Shown here in pieces: positions 1-6,498 of a stretch of 8,245 nucleotides of DNA. Both the position numbers and the translations under genes were made by a program. Under the pieces are notes generated by a model. The model was not told the origin of the DNA. It worked only from the letters and a program-made list of their open reading frames with translations, and searched no databases. Origin of the DNA: RBG-16-57-9 sp964462185 (GTDB lineage: Archaea > Thermoproteota > Bathyarchaeia > TCS64); the NCBI GenBank assembly GCA_964462185.1, contig CAYWWV010000050.1, positions 1-8,245 on the forward strand, in the 5' to 3' direction. Each line of letters starts with the position of its first letter. Positions within the stretch are counted from its first letter, which is position 1.

Positions 1-492
1 GTGTTCAGCTCCCTTGGCGCGGCCATAAGCGTGCCCGTCGGATACATGGGTAACTACCTGAAGATGGTTTCCTTCCTCCCATTCGGGTCCGGCCAGATGC
101 TCGCCGGCATCCACATCCTACCTGTGGCCCTAGCAATGATGCTGGTGAGGAGGAGGGGCGCCGCGGTTTTCACGGCGACGGTGAAGGGGCTTGTTGAGGC
201 GATTCTCTTCAGCTTCCACGGATTCCCTGTGATCCTGTTGAGCGGCGTCCAGGGGCTTGTGCTCGACGCAGTAGGTGCCGTATTGGGGTATGACTCAAAG
301 ACCGGGTTGTGCCTCGGCTGCGGCCTATCGAGCGCAAGCAACGTCGCCTACCTCCAGTTCATCATCAGGCCAAGGTTTCCCCTTGAGGTCTTCGCCTTTA
401 TGTACGTCCTAGCCTTTTTATCGGGGGTCGTCTTCGGCGGCTACTTGGGAGACGTTGTGCACCGGGTGGTCCAGGATAGAATAGTTCTGTAG
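1..492 (+). CDS. ECF transporter S component, YkoE-like (5' partial)
   Basis: This is an integral membrane protein that resembles YkoE, the substrate-binding S subunit of ECF-type importers, which is linked in bacteria to thiamine or its hydroxymethylpyrimidine precursor. Seen: 163 residues with about five or six hydrophobic segments (roughly 33-49, 56-72, 76-95, 104-122, 128-148). The stretch G-S-G-Q-M-L-A-G-I-H near 30-39, followed by a hydrophobic helix, R-R-R-G-A-A and V-K-G-L-V-E-A, matches the layout I know for YkoE (glycine-rich turn, helix, basic-PGA turn, E-L-V-A-x-L-V-E). A CxxC pair (C104, C107) sits in a loop and is unexplained. YkoE proteins usually have about 190-200 residues and an N-terminal helix is missing here, so the GTG at base 1 is probably an internal valine and the gene begins outside the window. 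The ATPase and T subunits are not visible. Family fairly sure; substrate is inference. Confidence 0.75.
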   Translation: MFSSLGAAISVPVGYMGNYLKMVSFLPFGSGQMLAGIHILPVALAMMLVRRRGAAVFTATVKGLVEAILFSFHGFPVILLSGVQGLVLDAVGAVLGYDSKTGLCLGCGLSSASNVAYLQFIIRPRFPLEVFAFMYVLAFLSGVVFGGYLGDVVHRVVQDRIVL

Positions 493-518
493 ATCGGGGT
501 CTATGCGGCTCCACCCCA

Positions 519-527
519 TTTTATATT
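519..527 (+). promoter_or_regulatory. TATA-like box A before the amidohydrolase gene
   Basis: The T/A-rich element TTTTATATT stands out in the 65-bp gap between the transporter gene and the amidohydrolase. Its centre lies about 35 bases before the ATG at 558. With the usual archaeal spacing of about 25 bases to the start site, transcription would begin near 548-550, giving a leader of under 10 bases. This agrees with the lack of any Shine-Dalgarno sequence just before the ATG. I infer that the amidohydrolase has its own promoter; no clear purine-rich BRE precedes the box. Confidence 0.5.
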
Positions 528-557
528 GATATGAGGCATTTCGATACCTGATACAAG

Positions 558-1868
558 ATGGATAGATCAACCATAAAGAGGAAGGCGCTGGATGAGATAG
601 ACCGCAGGGCAGACGAGATCATAGAGTACGCATCGGCGATATGGGCGTATCCAGAGCTCGGGTTCAAAGAGTTCAAGACGGCGGAGCTCACGGAGTCCAA
701 GTTCAAGGAGATGGGCTGGGAATACCAGTCGGGAATAGCCGTCACAGGCCTCAAAGCCTACCTGGGGGGCGGGGAAGGCCCCAAGGTGGCCCTGGTGGGG
801 GAGCTGGACGCCCTCCACATACCAGCCCACCCCGAGGCCCACCCCGCCACAGGCAACGTACACGCCTGCGGCCACCACAGCCAGATGGCTGCCATGCTGG
901 GCGCCGCCATGGGGCTGGAGGCGGTGAAGGACCACCTAGACGGGGAGGTGGTCCTCCTGGCCGTTCCCGCCGAGGAATACATAGAGATCGACTACCGCAG
1001 CCACCTCAAGGAGGAGGGGGTTATCCAGTTCTTCGGGGGGAAGCAGGAGTTCATCAGGTTGGGCGCGGTAGACGATGTAGACATCTGCATCGGGAGTCAC
1101 AGCGCCATGGACCAGGAGGAGCTGGTGGGGGTTGGGGGAAGCAACAACGGCTTCATCGGCAAACTAGTGCGCTACATAGGCAAGGAGGCCCACGCGGGGG
1201 GCGCCCCCCATAAAGGGATTAACGCCTTGAACGCTGCCCTCCTGGGGCTCATGGGTATCCACGCCAACAGGGAGACCTTCAGAGACGAGGACACCATCAG
1301 GGTCCACCCCATCATCACCAAGGGCGGGGAGATCGTCAACAACGTTCCAGCCGAGGTCACCCTGGAGAGCTACGTTAGGGGGCGAACCGTTGAGGCCATC
1401 AAGGACGCCAACGCCAAGGTGAACCAGGCGTTGAGGGCCGGGGCTTTGGCCGTGGGGGCTAGGGTTGAGATCAACGACTACCCCGGGTATATGCCCTACA
1501 CCCGTACCCCCGCCCTGGAGGAGGTCTTGGAGGCCTCGGTTACCCAACTGGTGGGTGAGAAGGAGGTGAAGCACCGGGGCCACAGCACGGGCAGCACCGA
1601 TATGGGGGACTTCAGCGTCGTTATGCCCACCACCAGCATAGGCATGAGTGGCACCCAGGGGGCGGGCCATAGCCGGGAGTTCAAGGTGGTAGACCCCATG
1701 AAGCAGTACATCGTTCCCGCCAAGGCCATGGCCGTCACCGTGGTTGACCTCCTCTACGACGGAGCATCCAGCGCCAAGAGAGTCGTGGAGTCCTTCAAAC
1801 CCTTAACCACTAAGAAGGACTACCCGGAGTTCATGGCTCGGCTGGTGGAGCCACCGGGGGAGGGTTAA
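558..1868 (+). CDS. M20-family amidohydrolase (M20D-like)
   Basis: This is a soluble, probably cytoplasmic, metal-dependent hydrolase of the M20 peptidase/amidohydrolase family, which cleaves amide bonds of acylated amino acids or related small molecules. Seen: 436 residues, a normal length. The catalytic domain carries G-E-L-D-A at 81-85, the metal motif H-A-C-G-H-H with C104 and H106, the E139-E140 pair after V-P-A, H181 in G-S-H-S, and H371 in G-A-G-H-S. These correspond to the Cys/His/Glu/His/His ligands of M20D enzymes such as plant IAA-amino acid hydrolases, with E139 as the probable catalytic base. A lid/dimerisation domain spans about 193-305 and contains the typical G-K-E-A-H-A-G-G-A-P (H212). 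About 17 extra residues separate E140 and H181 compared with plant enzymes. The ATG at 558 is the only possible start, because an in-frame TGA lies at 549-551. It has no Shine-Dalgarno, consistent with a very short leader. The substrate cannot be told; aminobenzoyl-glutamate hydrolases (AbgA/AbgB) are relatives. Confidence 0.9.
   Translation: MDRSTIKRKALDEIDRRADEIIEYASAIWAYPELGFKEFKTAELTESKFKEMGWEYQSGIAVTGLKAYLGGGEGPKVALVGELDALHIPAHPEAHPATGNVHACGHHSQMAAMLGAAMGLEAVKDHLDGEVVLLAVPAEEYIEIDYRSHLKEEGVIQFFGGKQEFIRLGAVDDVDICIGSHSAMDQEELVGVGGSNNGFIGKLVRYIGKEAHAGGAPHKGINALNAALLGLMGIHANRETFRDEDTIRVHPIITKGGEIVNNVPAEVTLESYVRGRTVEAIKDANAKVNQALRAGALAVGARVEINDYPGYMPYTRTPALEEVLEASVTQLVGEKEVKHRGHSTGSTDMGDFSVVMPTTSIGMSGTQGAGHSREFKVVDPMKQYIVPAKAMAVTVVDLLYDGASSAKRVVESFKPLTTKKDYPEFMARLVEPPGEG
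1865..1868. other. Convergent stop codons sharing one TTAA palindrome
   Basis: The plus-strand amidohydrolase ends with TAA at 1866-1868. The minus-strand surface protein ends with TAA read from 1867 to 1865. The two stops therefore share the palindrome TTAA, and the genes overlap tail to tail by 3 bases. There is no intergenic room for separate terminators, so each transcript must end inside the other gene and overlap it as antisense RNA. Confidence 0.9.
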
Positions 1869-3563
1869 CCCTCCTTTTTCTTCCTGCGGCGGTAGCTGGT
1901 GACCTCAGGCTCCTCCTCTTCCTCTCCCTCTTCACCCTCTTTCTCCGCCCTAGCCTCGCGGAGCCTCCGGTAGGCCAAGGCCCCTCCCCCCAAAGCCAAA
2001 ACCCCCACGGCGTACACCCGGGGTGGCTTCACCAAACCCATAGCTGCGTTGGCCACCTTGTCCACCATGGTGAGAGGCAATACCTGGAAGGATTGGAGGG
2101 GTGCTTGGGCCGACTCGTATAGCTCCCCACCCTGGATCTGGGCCAAGACCTGCCACTCCCCCAACGCGTCTGGGGTGGCCTCTAGGGAGAAACGGCCCTC
2201 GCCGTCGGTGAGGACTTGAAGAGTCTGCCCTCCCGTGGGGGAGACCAGGATGACCCCCACCTGGATCCCTGGAATACGGGGGGTGATGTACCCCTGCACC
2301 CTCACCGGCTCCCCAAGCTTTACCTGGGCCTTGTTCACCGAGGCCACCAGGCTCATCCTCCTCCTGTCCACCTGGAACAGCTGGGTCTCAGATGTGGAGG
2401 GATGGTGTTCCTCGTCCCCCGCATATTCCAGCCAAACCCTGTACACACCCGTCTTCGCCGGGGTGAGTCTAAGGGAGACCCCTCCATCCACCCCCGAGGT
2501 GGTCTCGTATTTCTTCACCTTTCCTTGGTGGTCCACGTGGAAGGTGAGGGGTAGCCCCGGCTCCGACGCCCAGCCCTCAATGGAGACCTCCTCCCCCCCC
2601 TGGTAGAGCACATCCAGGGTCTCCAACTCCAGCTCCACCCTCCTCCTCACCGTGAAGCCCCCCTCCAGCAAACCCTTGTTGTCCACCTCGTCGAGAGCCC
2701 TCACCCGGTATTCCACTTGGGCCCCCACTGGGAGGGGCGGGAGCTCGCCCCGCCAGAGCCCCCCCTGGCGCTTCAGCTCCACCGATTCCCACTCCTCGCC
2801 GTCCAAGGTGTACTCCAACCAAACCCTGGAGACCTCCACGGCTGTCTGGGTATCCACGGCCACCTCCGTCTCCTCCCCCGCGTAAACAGGCTCCAAGGGC
2901 TGGGCCAGGGAGAGGTTCACATCTCGGAAATCCGTCTTGATGTAGAACTCCAACTCCCCGTGGTAGTACTCGGCCATCAACACCAGGTAGTAGAAGACAT
3001 TCTCCTCACCCTGATCCTCCTTGGACTCGTTGTAGAAGGGGGCGTACATGAGGCTCCGCATATCGGCCCCAGCGGTCTCGCAGCTGAGGCGGAGNNNNNN
3101 NNNNNNNNNNNNNNNNNNNNNNNNNNNNNNNNNNNNNNNNNNNNNNNNNNNNNNNNNNNNNNNNNNNNNNNNNNNNNNNNNNNNNNNNNNNNNNGAAGGT
3201 GTAAACCCCTGATTTGGCGGGGACGAAGTATCGTTGTCGGGGGTCGTTGGAGACCTGCTCGGGGAGGCCTGCGGACTCGGTGTTTACGGAGACGGGGCTT
3301 CCGTCGGGATCTCGGACCTCCACATCGTAGTCGGTGGCCTCCGTCTTGTTGGAGATCCAGTCCCCCACTAGGAATACGTGGTATCTGTGGCCTGCCTCCA
3401 GGGTGCACCGGAACTCCTCGAAGCTTCCCTGGAGGATCTCTCCCTCATCTATGAATTGGGGTTCATAGGGCTTAACATTGACATAGGCCTCTGCCCCCGA
3501 GTAGTGGGCTGAGGCCGCCAGTAGGACCGCTAAAAAGACCAGTAAAAACCTTCTACTCCTCAT
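1865..3563 (-). CDS. Secreted membrane-anchored PPC/Ig-like domain protein (interrupted by assembly gap)
   Basis: This is a large exported protein, probably surface-exposed and tethered by a C-terminal helix, with no enzyme motif; function unknown. The N-terminal piece (3563-3195, 123 residues) has a Sec signal peptide (M-R-S-R-R then a hydrophobic core, likely cut after A-S-A at 19). A region resembling PPC-type domains follows, with Y-D-V-E-V-R-D-P-D-G at 79-88 and S-G-V-Y-T-F before the gap. After the gap, codons remain open from 3094, giving about 409 more residues. By residues counted from the methionine at 3061, these hold three Ig-like beta-sandwich regions (about 55-138, 145-231, 237-327), one membrane helix (349-364), and a cytoplasmic tail with an acidic run (375-386) then R-R-R-K-K-K. 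Sequons for N-glycosylation occur on both sides. The two pieces lie in different nominal frames, but the 100-N spacer is arbitrary, so I join them. The start ATG overlaps the preceding pilin-like gene's stop (ATGA), with GGAG only 2 bases upstream; coupling probably drives initiation. Confidence 0.75.
3095..3194. other. Assembly gap (100 N)
   Basis: Exactly 100 unknown bases, the usual placeholder for a scaffold join of unknown length. It falls inside the surface-protein gene, hides part of its PPC-like region, and breaks the nominal reading frame. No frame conclusion can be drawn across it. Confidence 0.97.
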
Positions 3564-4315
3564 ATCTCCGTCCCATCCGCGTATACATAAACCAGAGGGC
3601 TTCCATTGGGGTAGACCATTTCCACAGTAACAGGCGTACCAGGTAGGTCCACCCAGTTACCCCCCTTATGCTTCTGAATCGTAACCACGTAGCTCACCCC
3701 TGTTTCTGGCACGGTGAAGGTTTGGATAACATCACCGAACTCCACCCCCTGGGTCTCATAGTAGCCCACCTGTGTCCCGTTGATGTAAGCCACTTCAATG
3801 CGGTATTTCCCCATGAAGTTGATGATGTTGACGCAGATGGCCAAGGTGGGGGTGGCCCAATACCCCGTTTCAGGGTCGTAGTAGAGGCTCCCCGAGCTGC
3901 TGGTGAACAAGTTGCCCCGCTCGGTGGCCACCTTAACGTTGAACACCTCCTCGCTAAGGTCCACCTTGAAGGAGTCCACCACTGAGGTTGCTCCAGGCAT
4001 GAGTGTTTTGTCGGTGGTGTTGCACTGGTCGTTGATCCAAACCCTGACGACTCTGATGGGGACGCTGGCCTCATTGGTGGCTTTGACGGTGATGGTATCA
4101 TCGGAATCGTTGGGGTAGGCCAACACCCGTAGGTCCTCCAGCTCCCTCTCGTAGCTCTCCACCTCGGCGGCGTGAACCCTCTGCTCGTAGATGGTGTCGG
4201 CCTGCTTCATAACCAGCACCATGGGGACGTAGGCGCTGAAGAGTATGCCTACGAATATAAGGGTCCCCAGTATGGTTGAAACGCCTCTACGAGACAAGAT
4301 ATGTTTCATAAACAC
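3560..4315 (-). CDS. Pilin-like protein with class III signal and large exported domain
   Basis: Probably a minor or accessory type IV pilin-like subunit. Seen: 251 residues. A short basic leader ends in S-R-R-G (8-11), and a hydrophobic helix V-S-T-I-L-G-T-L-I-F (12-21, continuing to about 36) follows. This fits a class III prepilin signal, probably cleaved after G11, as in archaeal pilins that begin [AG]-V-S-P-V-I. A charged, possibly coiled helix (about 38-62) leads into a beta-rich exported domain. There are four N-glycosylation sequons (N69, N99, N179, N237) and only two cysteines (C98, C161), which could pair. It is larger than a usual main pilin, and its helix contains P31 and lacks a conserved E5, so it may cap or decorate the filament. 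The GTG start at 4315 has GGAGG 7 bases upstream, against 13 for the ATG at 4309, so I prefer GTG. It overlaps the preceding pilin gene by 29 bases and the next gene by 4. Confidence 0.75.
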   Translation of the reverse strand: MFMKHILSRRGVSTILGTLIFVGILFSAYVPMVLVMKQADTIYEQRVHAAEVESYERELEDLRVLAYPNDSDDTITVKATNEASVPIRVVRVWINDQCNTTDKTLMPGATSVVDSFKVDLSEEVFNVKVATERGNLFTSSSGSLYYDPETGYWATPTLAICVNIINFMGKYRIEVAYINGTQVGYYETQGVEFGDVIQTFTVPETGVSYVVTIQKHKGGNWVDLPGTPVTVEMVYPNGSPLVYVYADGTEI

Positions 4316-4718
4316 TGTTCTGCCTCCTGCTGTAGACCTTTATGGATACCTCGTCCAGGATTTCCAGGGGCTGGTCCAGGGCCACGTCCACCCTGACTAT
4401 CTGGCCTGAGGGGATGAGGTTCTCCATGCTCTGCCCCGAGCCGCCGTCGTCCACGTATACGTAGACATCCACCACTACGTCTGGTTCCCCGTAGTTGTAT
4501 ATCCAGACTGAGAGAGTGGAACCGTCGGAGCTGTTGGTGACGTGCTCCACTGTGAACCTCTCTGTCACCTCGTCCAACAGGCTTAGGGTGTCGTTGACGT
4601 AGGAGTTGGCTATCACCGATGAGGCCCCCAGGGAGTAGGACCATATGGCCCCTCCAACCGCCAACACCACCCCCGAGAGGATGACGGTGGCTATCACAGG
4701 TGAAAGCGCCCTACGCAT
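4287..4718 (-). CDS. Archaeal type IV pilin
   Basis: Likely the main filament subunit of this locus. Seen: 143 residues beginning M-R-R-A-L-S-P-V-I-A-T-V-I-L, the hallmark of the archaeal type IV pilin N-terminal family. The very short leader M-R-R-A should be cut before L5 by a PibD/EppA-type prepilin peptidase, leaving a hydrophobic helix (about 5-33) that packs the filament core. A short exported beta-rich domain follows, including V-W-I-Y-N-Y-G at 71-77, a pattern common in archaeal pilin sandwiches, and sequons at N42 and N62. There is no cysteine. The ATG at 4718 lies 1 base after the TadC-like gene's stop and has GGAGGG 10 bases upstream. Its place directly after ATPase and platform genes is like Sulfolobus ups and aap loci, where pilin genes accompany E and F genes. 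A pseudopilin of an uncharacterised secretion system remains possible. Confidence 0.85.
   Translation of the reverse strand: MRRALSPVIATVILSGVVLAVGGAIWSYSLGASSVIANSYVNDTLSLLDEVTERFTVEHVTNSSDGSTLSVWIYNYGEPDVVVDVYVYVDDGGSGQSMENLIPSGQIVRVDVALDQPLEILDEVSIKVYSRRQNSVYETYLVS
4323..4327 (-). promoter_or_regulatory. Shine-Dalgarno GGAGG inside the upstream pilin gene
   Basis: On the minus strand GGAGG lies within the last codons of the small pilin gene, 7 bases before the GTG at 4315 and 13 before the in-frame ATG at 4309. The spacing decides for the GTG start. Its position inside a translated gene suggests coupling: ribosomes finishing the small pilin would expose or feed this site. Confidence 0.65.
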
Positions 4719-4719
4719 C

Positions 4720-6498
4720 TTAGATCAGCCCTCCGGTGTTGAATCTGGAGACGAGGAAGACTCCAGCCGTTGAGACCAGGGATAGTAGCGCCGAGTGTTT
4801 GAACCCTGCCGAGACCCGGCCAGTCACGATCTTCCCCGTCACCAGGCCCAGGGTGAAGCTGTGGACGGCGAGGGGGGTTAGGAGGGTCCTGTAGAGGCTC
4901 ACCTCGGCTACGCTTATCCCCAGATTGGAGCTGGTGAAGAAACCCAGGAACATGAGGGTGGTCCCTGTTAGGAGTAGGCAGCCTATGTAGGGCACCAAGA
5001 TCAGGGGCATCAGGGCGGCCCTCTTCTCCTTCTCCAGGAGCTTGGTGGCCTCGCTGAACTCGGCCAGGGTCTCGATGCTCTCCTCCGTCCCCCCACCCAC
5101 CTCGATGGTGTCCAGGAGCAGGTATAGGTTGACCAGGGCCAACCAGTTCCTAACCTTGTGGCTCAGCTCCTCGTAGATCTGGCGAAGGGGGTACCCCCAG
5201 TTCATCTTGGTGCTGATGTCCCGGAGGTGGCGGGTGAACCCCATGTAGTCCCGGTGGGCCAAGGCCTCGATGCATCTCTCGGGGCTCAGGCCGCTCTTCC
5301 TCACCTCCACCATATCCCTCAGAAAGAGGGTCACCCCCTCAGACACGTTTCCGTCCCTCCCGGCGAAGTAGTAGTCTGCAACCCAGGAGGGGAGGGCCAC
5401 TGCCAGGAGGCAGATGGTGATCCCCAGGCAGGCCTCGGTTCCCTCGGGCATCCCAGCCATTGCTCTGGCGTTGGAGAGGGCGACGGCGAGTCTGGGCAGA
5501 GGCTTGTTCTGGAAGAAGGGTAGGACCAGTTGGGTGGCCAGGGCGAGCCCCACTGCTATGCTGGGGATTGTGGCGTAGTAGGCCGACCAGTTGGAGAGGG
5601 GGTAGTTGAACTGTATGATGTCCCCCAAATATATGAAGACGAAGGAGAGGGCTGGGAGCACAACGAAGCTGAATAGGAAGAAGGTGGAGGAGCCGATGCT
5701 CACCCCAGCGGTGGGTATGCTTAGCCCCACCACGAATACCAGGAAGAGGCCCAACACCCCTAGGATCCCCACGATGGTGTAGGCCTCCATCAACATGGCC
5801 GCCGTCTCCCCCTTGGCCCTCACCGTGGATGCGAGGCCCTTGAACATGTTGTGGGTCTGGTTGAACAGGTAGTGGAGGGTGTCACCCCCAGTCCTTACGC
5901 TTGAGGCGTATCCCAGCAGCAACTCCTTGAACTCCTTAATCTCCACCGTTTTTGCCGTCTGCTCCATCGCCGACAAGGGGTCCATACCCGTGGACATGAC
6001 GATGGTCTCGATTCTGTCCACCTCCTCCTGCATGTTGGGGAGGAGGCTCATCTTTCCCATCCGCCGGAAGCTCTCGAAGGGGCTTAGGCCTCCGCTGACC
6101 ATGACGCTGATGTACATGGAGGCGTAGGGGATCTCTATCTTCAGGTTGCTTATCCTGTTGCTGGCCTTGATCTTGGGGAACAGTATTCCTCCACCCAACA
6201 CCAGGAGGGGTAGGAGGAAGGTTGCAACCACCAAGGGTGGCACTCCGCCCCCTGGAAGAACGCCCAGAGGTATAGCCCCTGATACCGCTACAACCAAGAT
6301 GGCAACTGGTACCAAGGCCGAGGCTAAGGCCAGGGCAGCCACCACGCTGAAATAGACCTCGGGGTGGACCTTGATGCGGGCCGAACTCAGGTCCCTCTCT
6401 ACGCCTTTAAACCCCTTGGAGAGGGCTCTGCCCACATCACCGAGATAAGCGTAGCAGTAGTCTTTGACGGTGGCCCCAAAATCCCAGGGGAAGGTCAA
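4720..6498 (-). CDS. Type IV pilus/secretion platform protein (TadC/FlaJ/GspF-like)
   Basis: Polytopic membrane protein that anchors the assembly ATPase and passes pilin subunits into the growing filament. Seen: 592 residues with about nine hydrophobic segments (near 48-74, 84-106, 236-260, 270-291, 305-328, 353-372, 494-518, 535-556, 568-585). Two T2SSF-type cytoplasmic regions are visible. The first (about 122-235) contains M-V-S-G-G-L-S-P-F-E-S-F and V-R-T-G-G-D-T-L. The second (about 385-493) contains V-R-K-S-G-L-S-P-E-R-C and E-V-G-G-G-T-E-E-S-I. Duplicated regions and this length are typical of archaeal pilus and archaellum J/F proteins. The start is a TTG at 6498 forming TTGA with the ATPase stop; GGAGGTGG 7 bases upstream makes it convincing, and no other good start exists before the first membrane helix. 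It pairs with the ATPase next door. Whether the machine is a pilus, adhesion filament or secretion device cannot be told from this protein. Confidence 0.92.
   Translation of the reverse strand: MTFPWDFGATVKDYCYAYLGDVGRALSKGFKGVERDLSSARIKVHPEVYFSVVAALALASALVPVAILVVAVSGAIPLGVLPGGGVPPLVVATFLLPLLVLGGGILFPKIKASNRISNLKIEIPYASMYISVMVSGGLSPFESFRRMGKMSLLPNMQEEVDRIETIVMSTGMDPLSAMEQTAKTVEIKEFKELLLGYASSVRTGGDTLHYLFNQTHNMFKGLASTVRAKGETAAMLMEAYTIVGILGVLGLFLVFVVGLSIPTAGVSIGSSTFFLFSFVVLPALSFVFIYLGDIIQFNYPLSNWSAYYATIPSIAVGLALATQLVLPFFQNKPLPRLAVALSNARAMAGMPEGTEACLGITICLLAVALPSWVADYYFAGRDGNVSEGVTLFLRDMVEVRKSGLSPERCIEALAHRDYMGFTRHLRDISTKMNWGYPLRQIYEELSHKVRNWLALVNLYLLLDTIEVGGGTEESIETLAEFSEATKLLEKEKRAALMPLILVPYIGCLLLTGTTLMFLGFFTSSNLGISVAEVSLYRTLLTPLAVHSFTLGLVTGKIVTGRVSAGFKHSALLSLVSTAGVFLVSRFNTGGLI

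Noticed and set aside
531..551. Six-codon leader ORF (ATG at 531, TGA at 549) before the amidohydrolase
   Set aside because: It lies just downstream of the TATA-like box, mostly upstream of the expected transcript start near 549, and has no ribosome site, so it is probably not transcribed.
641..1213. 190-codon plus-strand frame inside the amidohydrolase gene
   Set aside because: Its product is almost all G/R/P/H, typical of an out-of-frame reading of GC-rich codons.
1164..1670. 168-codon minus-strand frame opposite the amidohydrolase
   Set aside because: The amidohydrolase frame carries intact catalytic motifs; the antisense frame is rich in G/H/V/D without recognisable features, as expected for a shadow in GC-rich DNA.
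1865..3061. A separate gene starting at the methionine at 3061
   Set aside because: The frame is open for 11 more codons up to the N gap, the supposed start has no signal peptide although the domains look extracellular, and the preceding piece supplies one. It reads as the rest of an interrupted gene.
3095..3194. Frameshift mutation in the surface-protein gene
   Set aside because: The frame change occurs only across an arbitrary 100-N spacer, so it says nothing about a real frameshift.
2717..3454. Long plus-strand open frame running through the N gap
   Set aside because: It is antisense to the surface protein, is kept open partly by the N run, and its translation is low-complexity P/R/G/H-rich with no domain.
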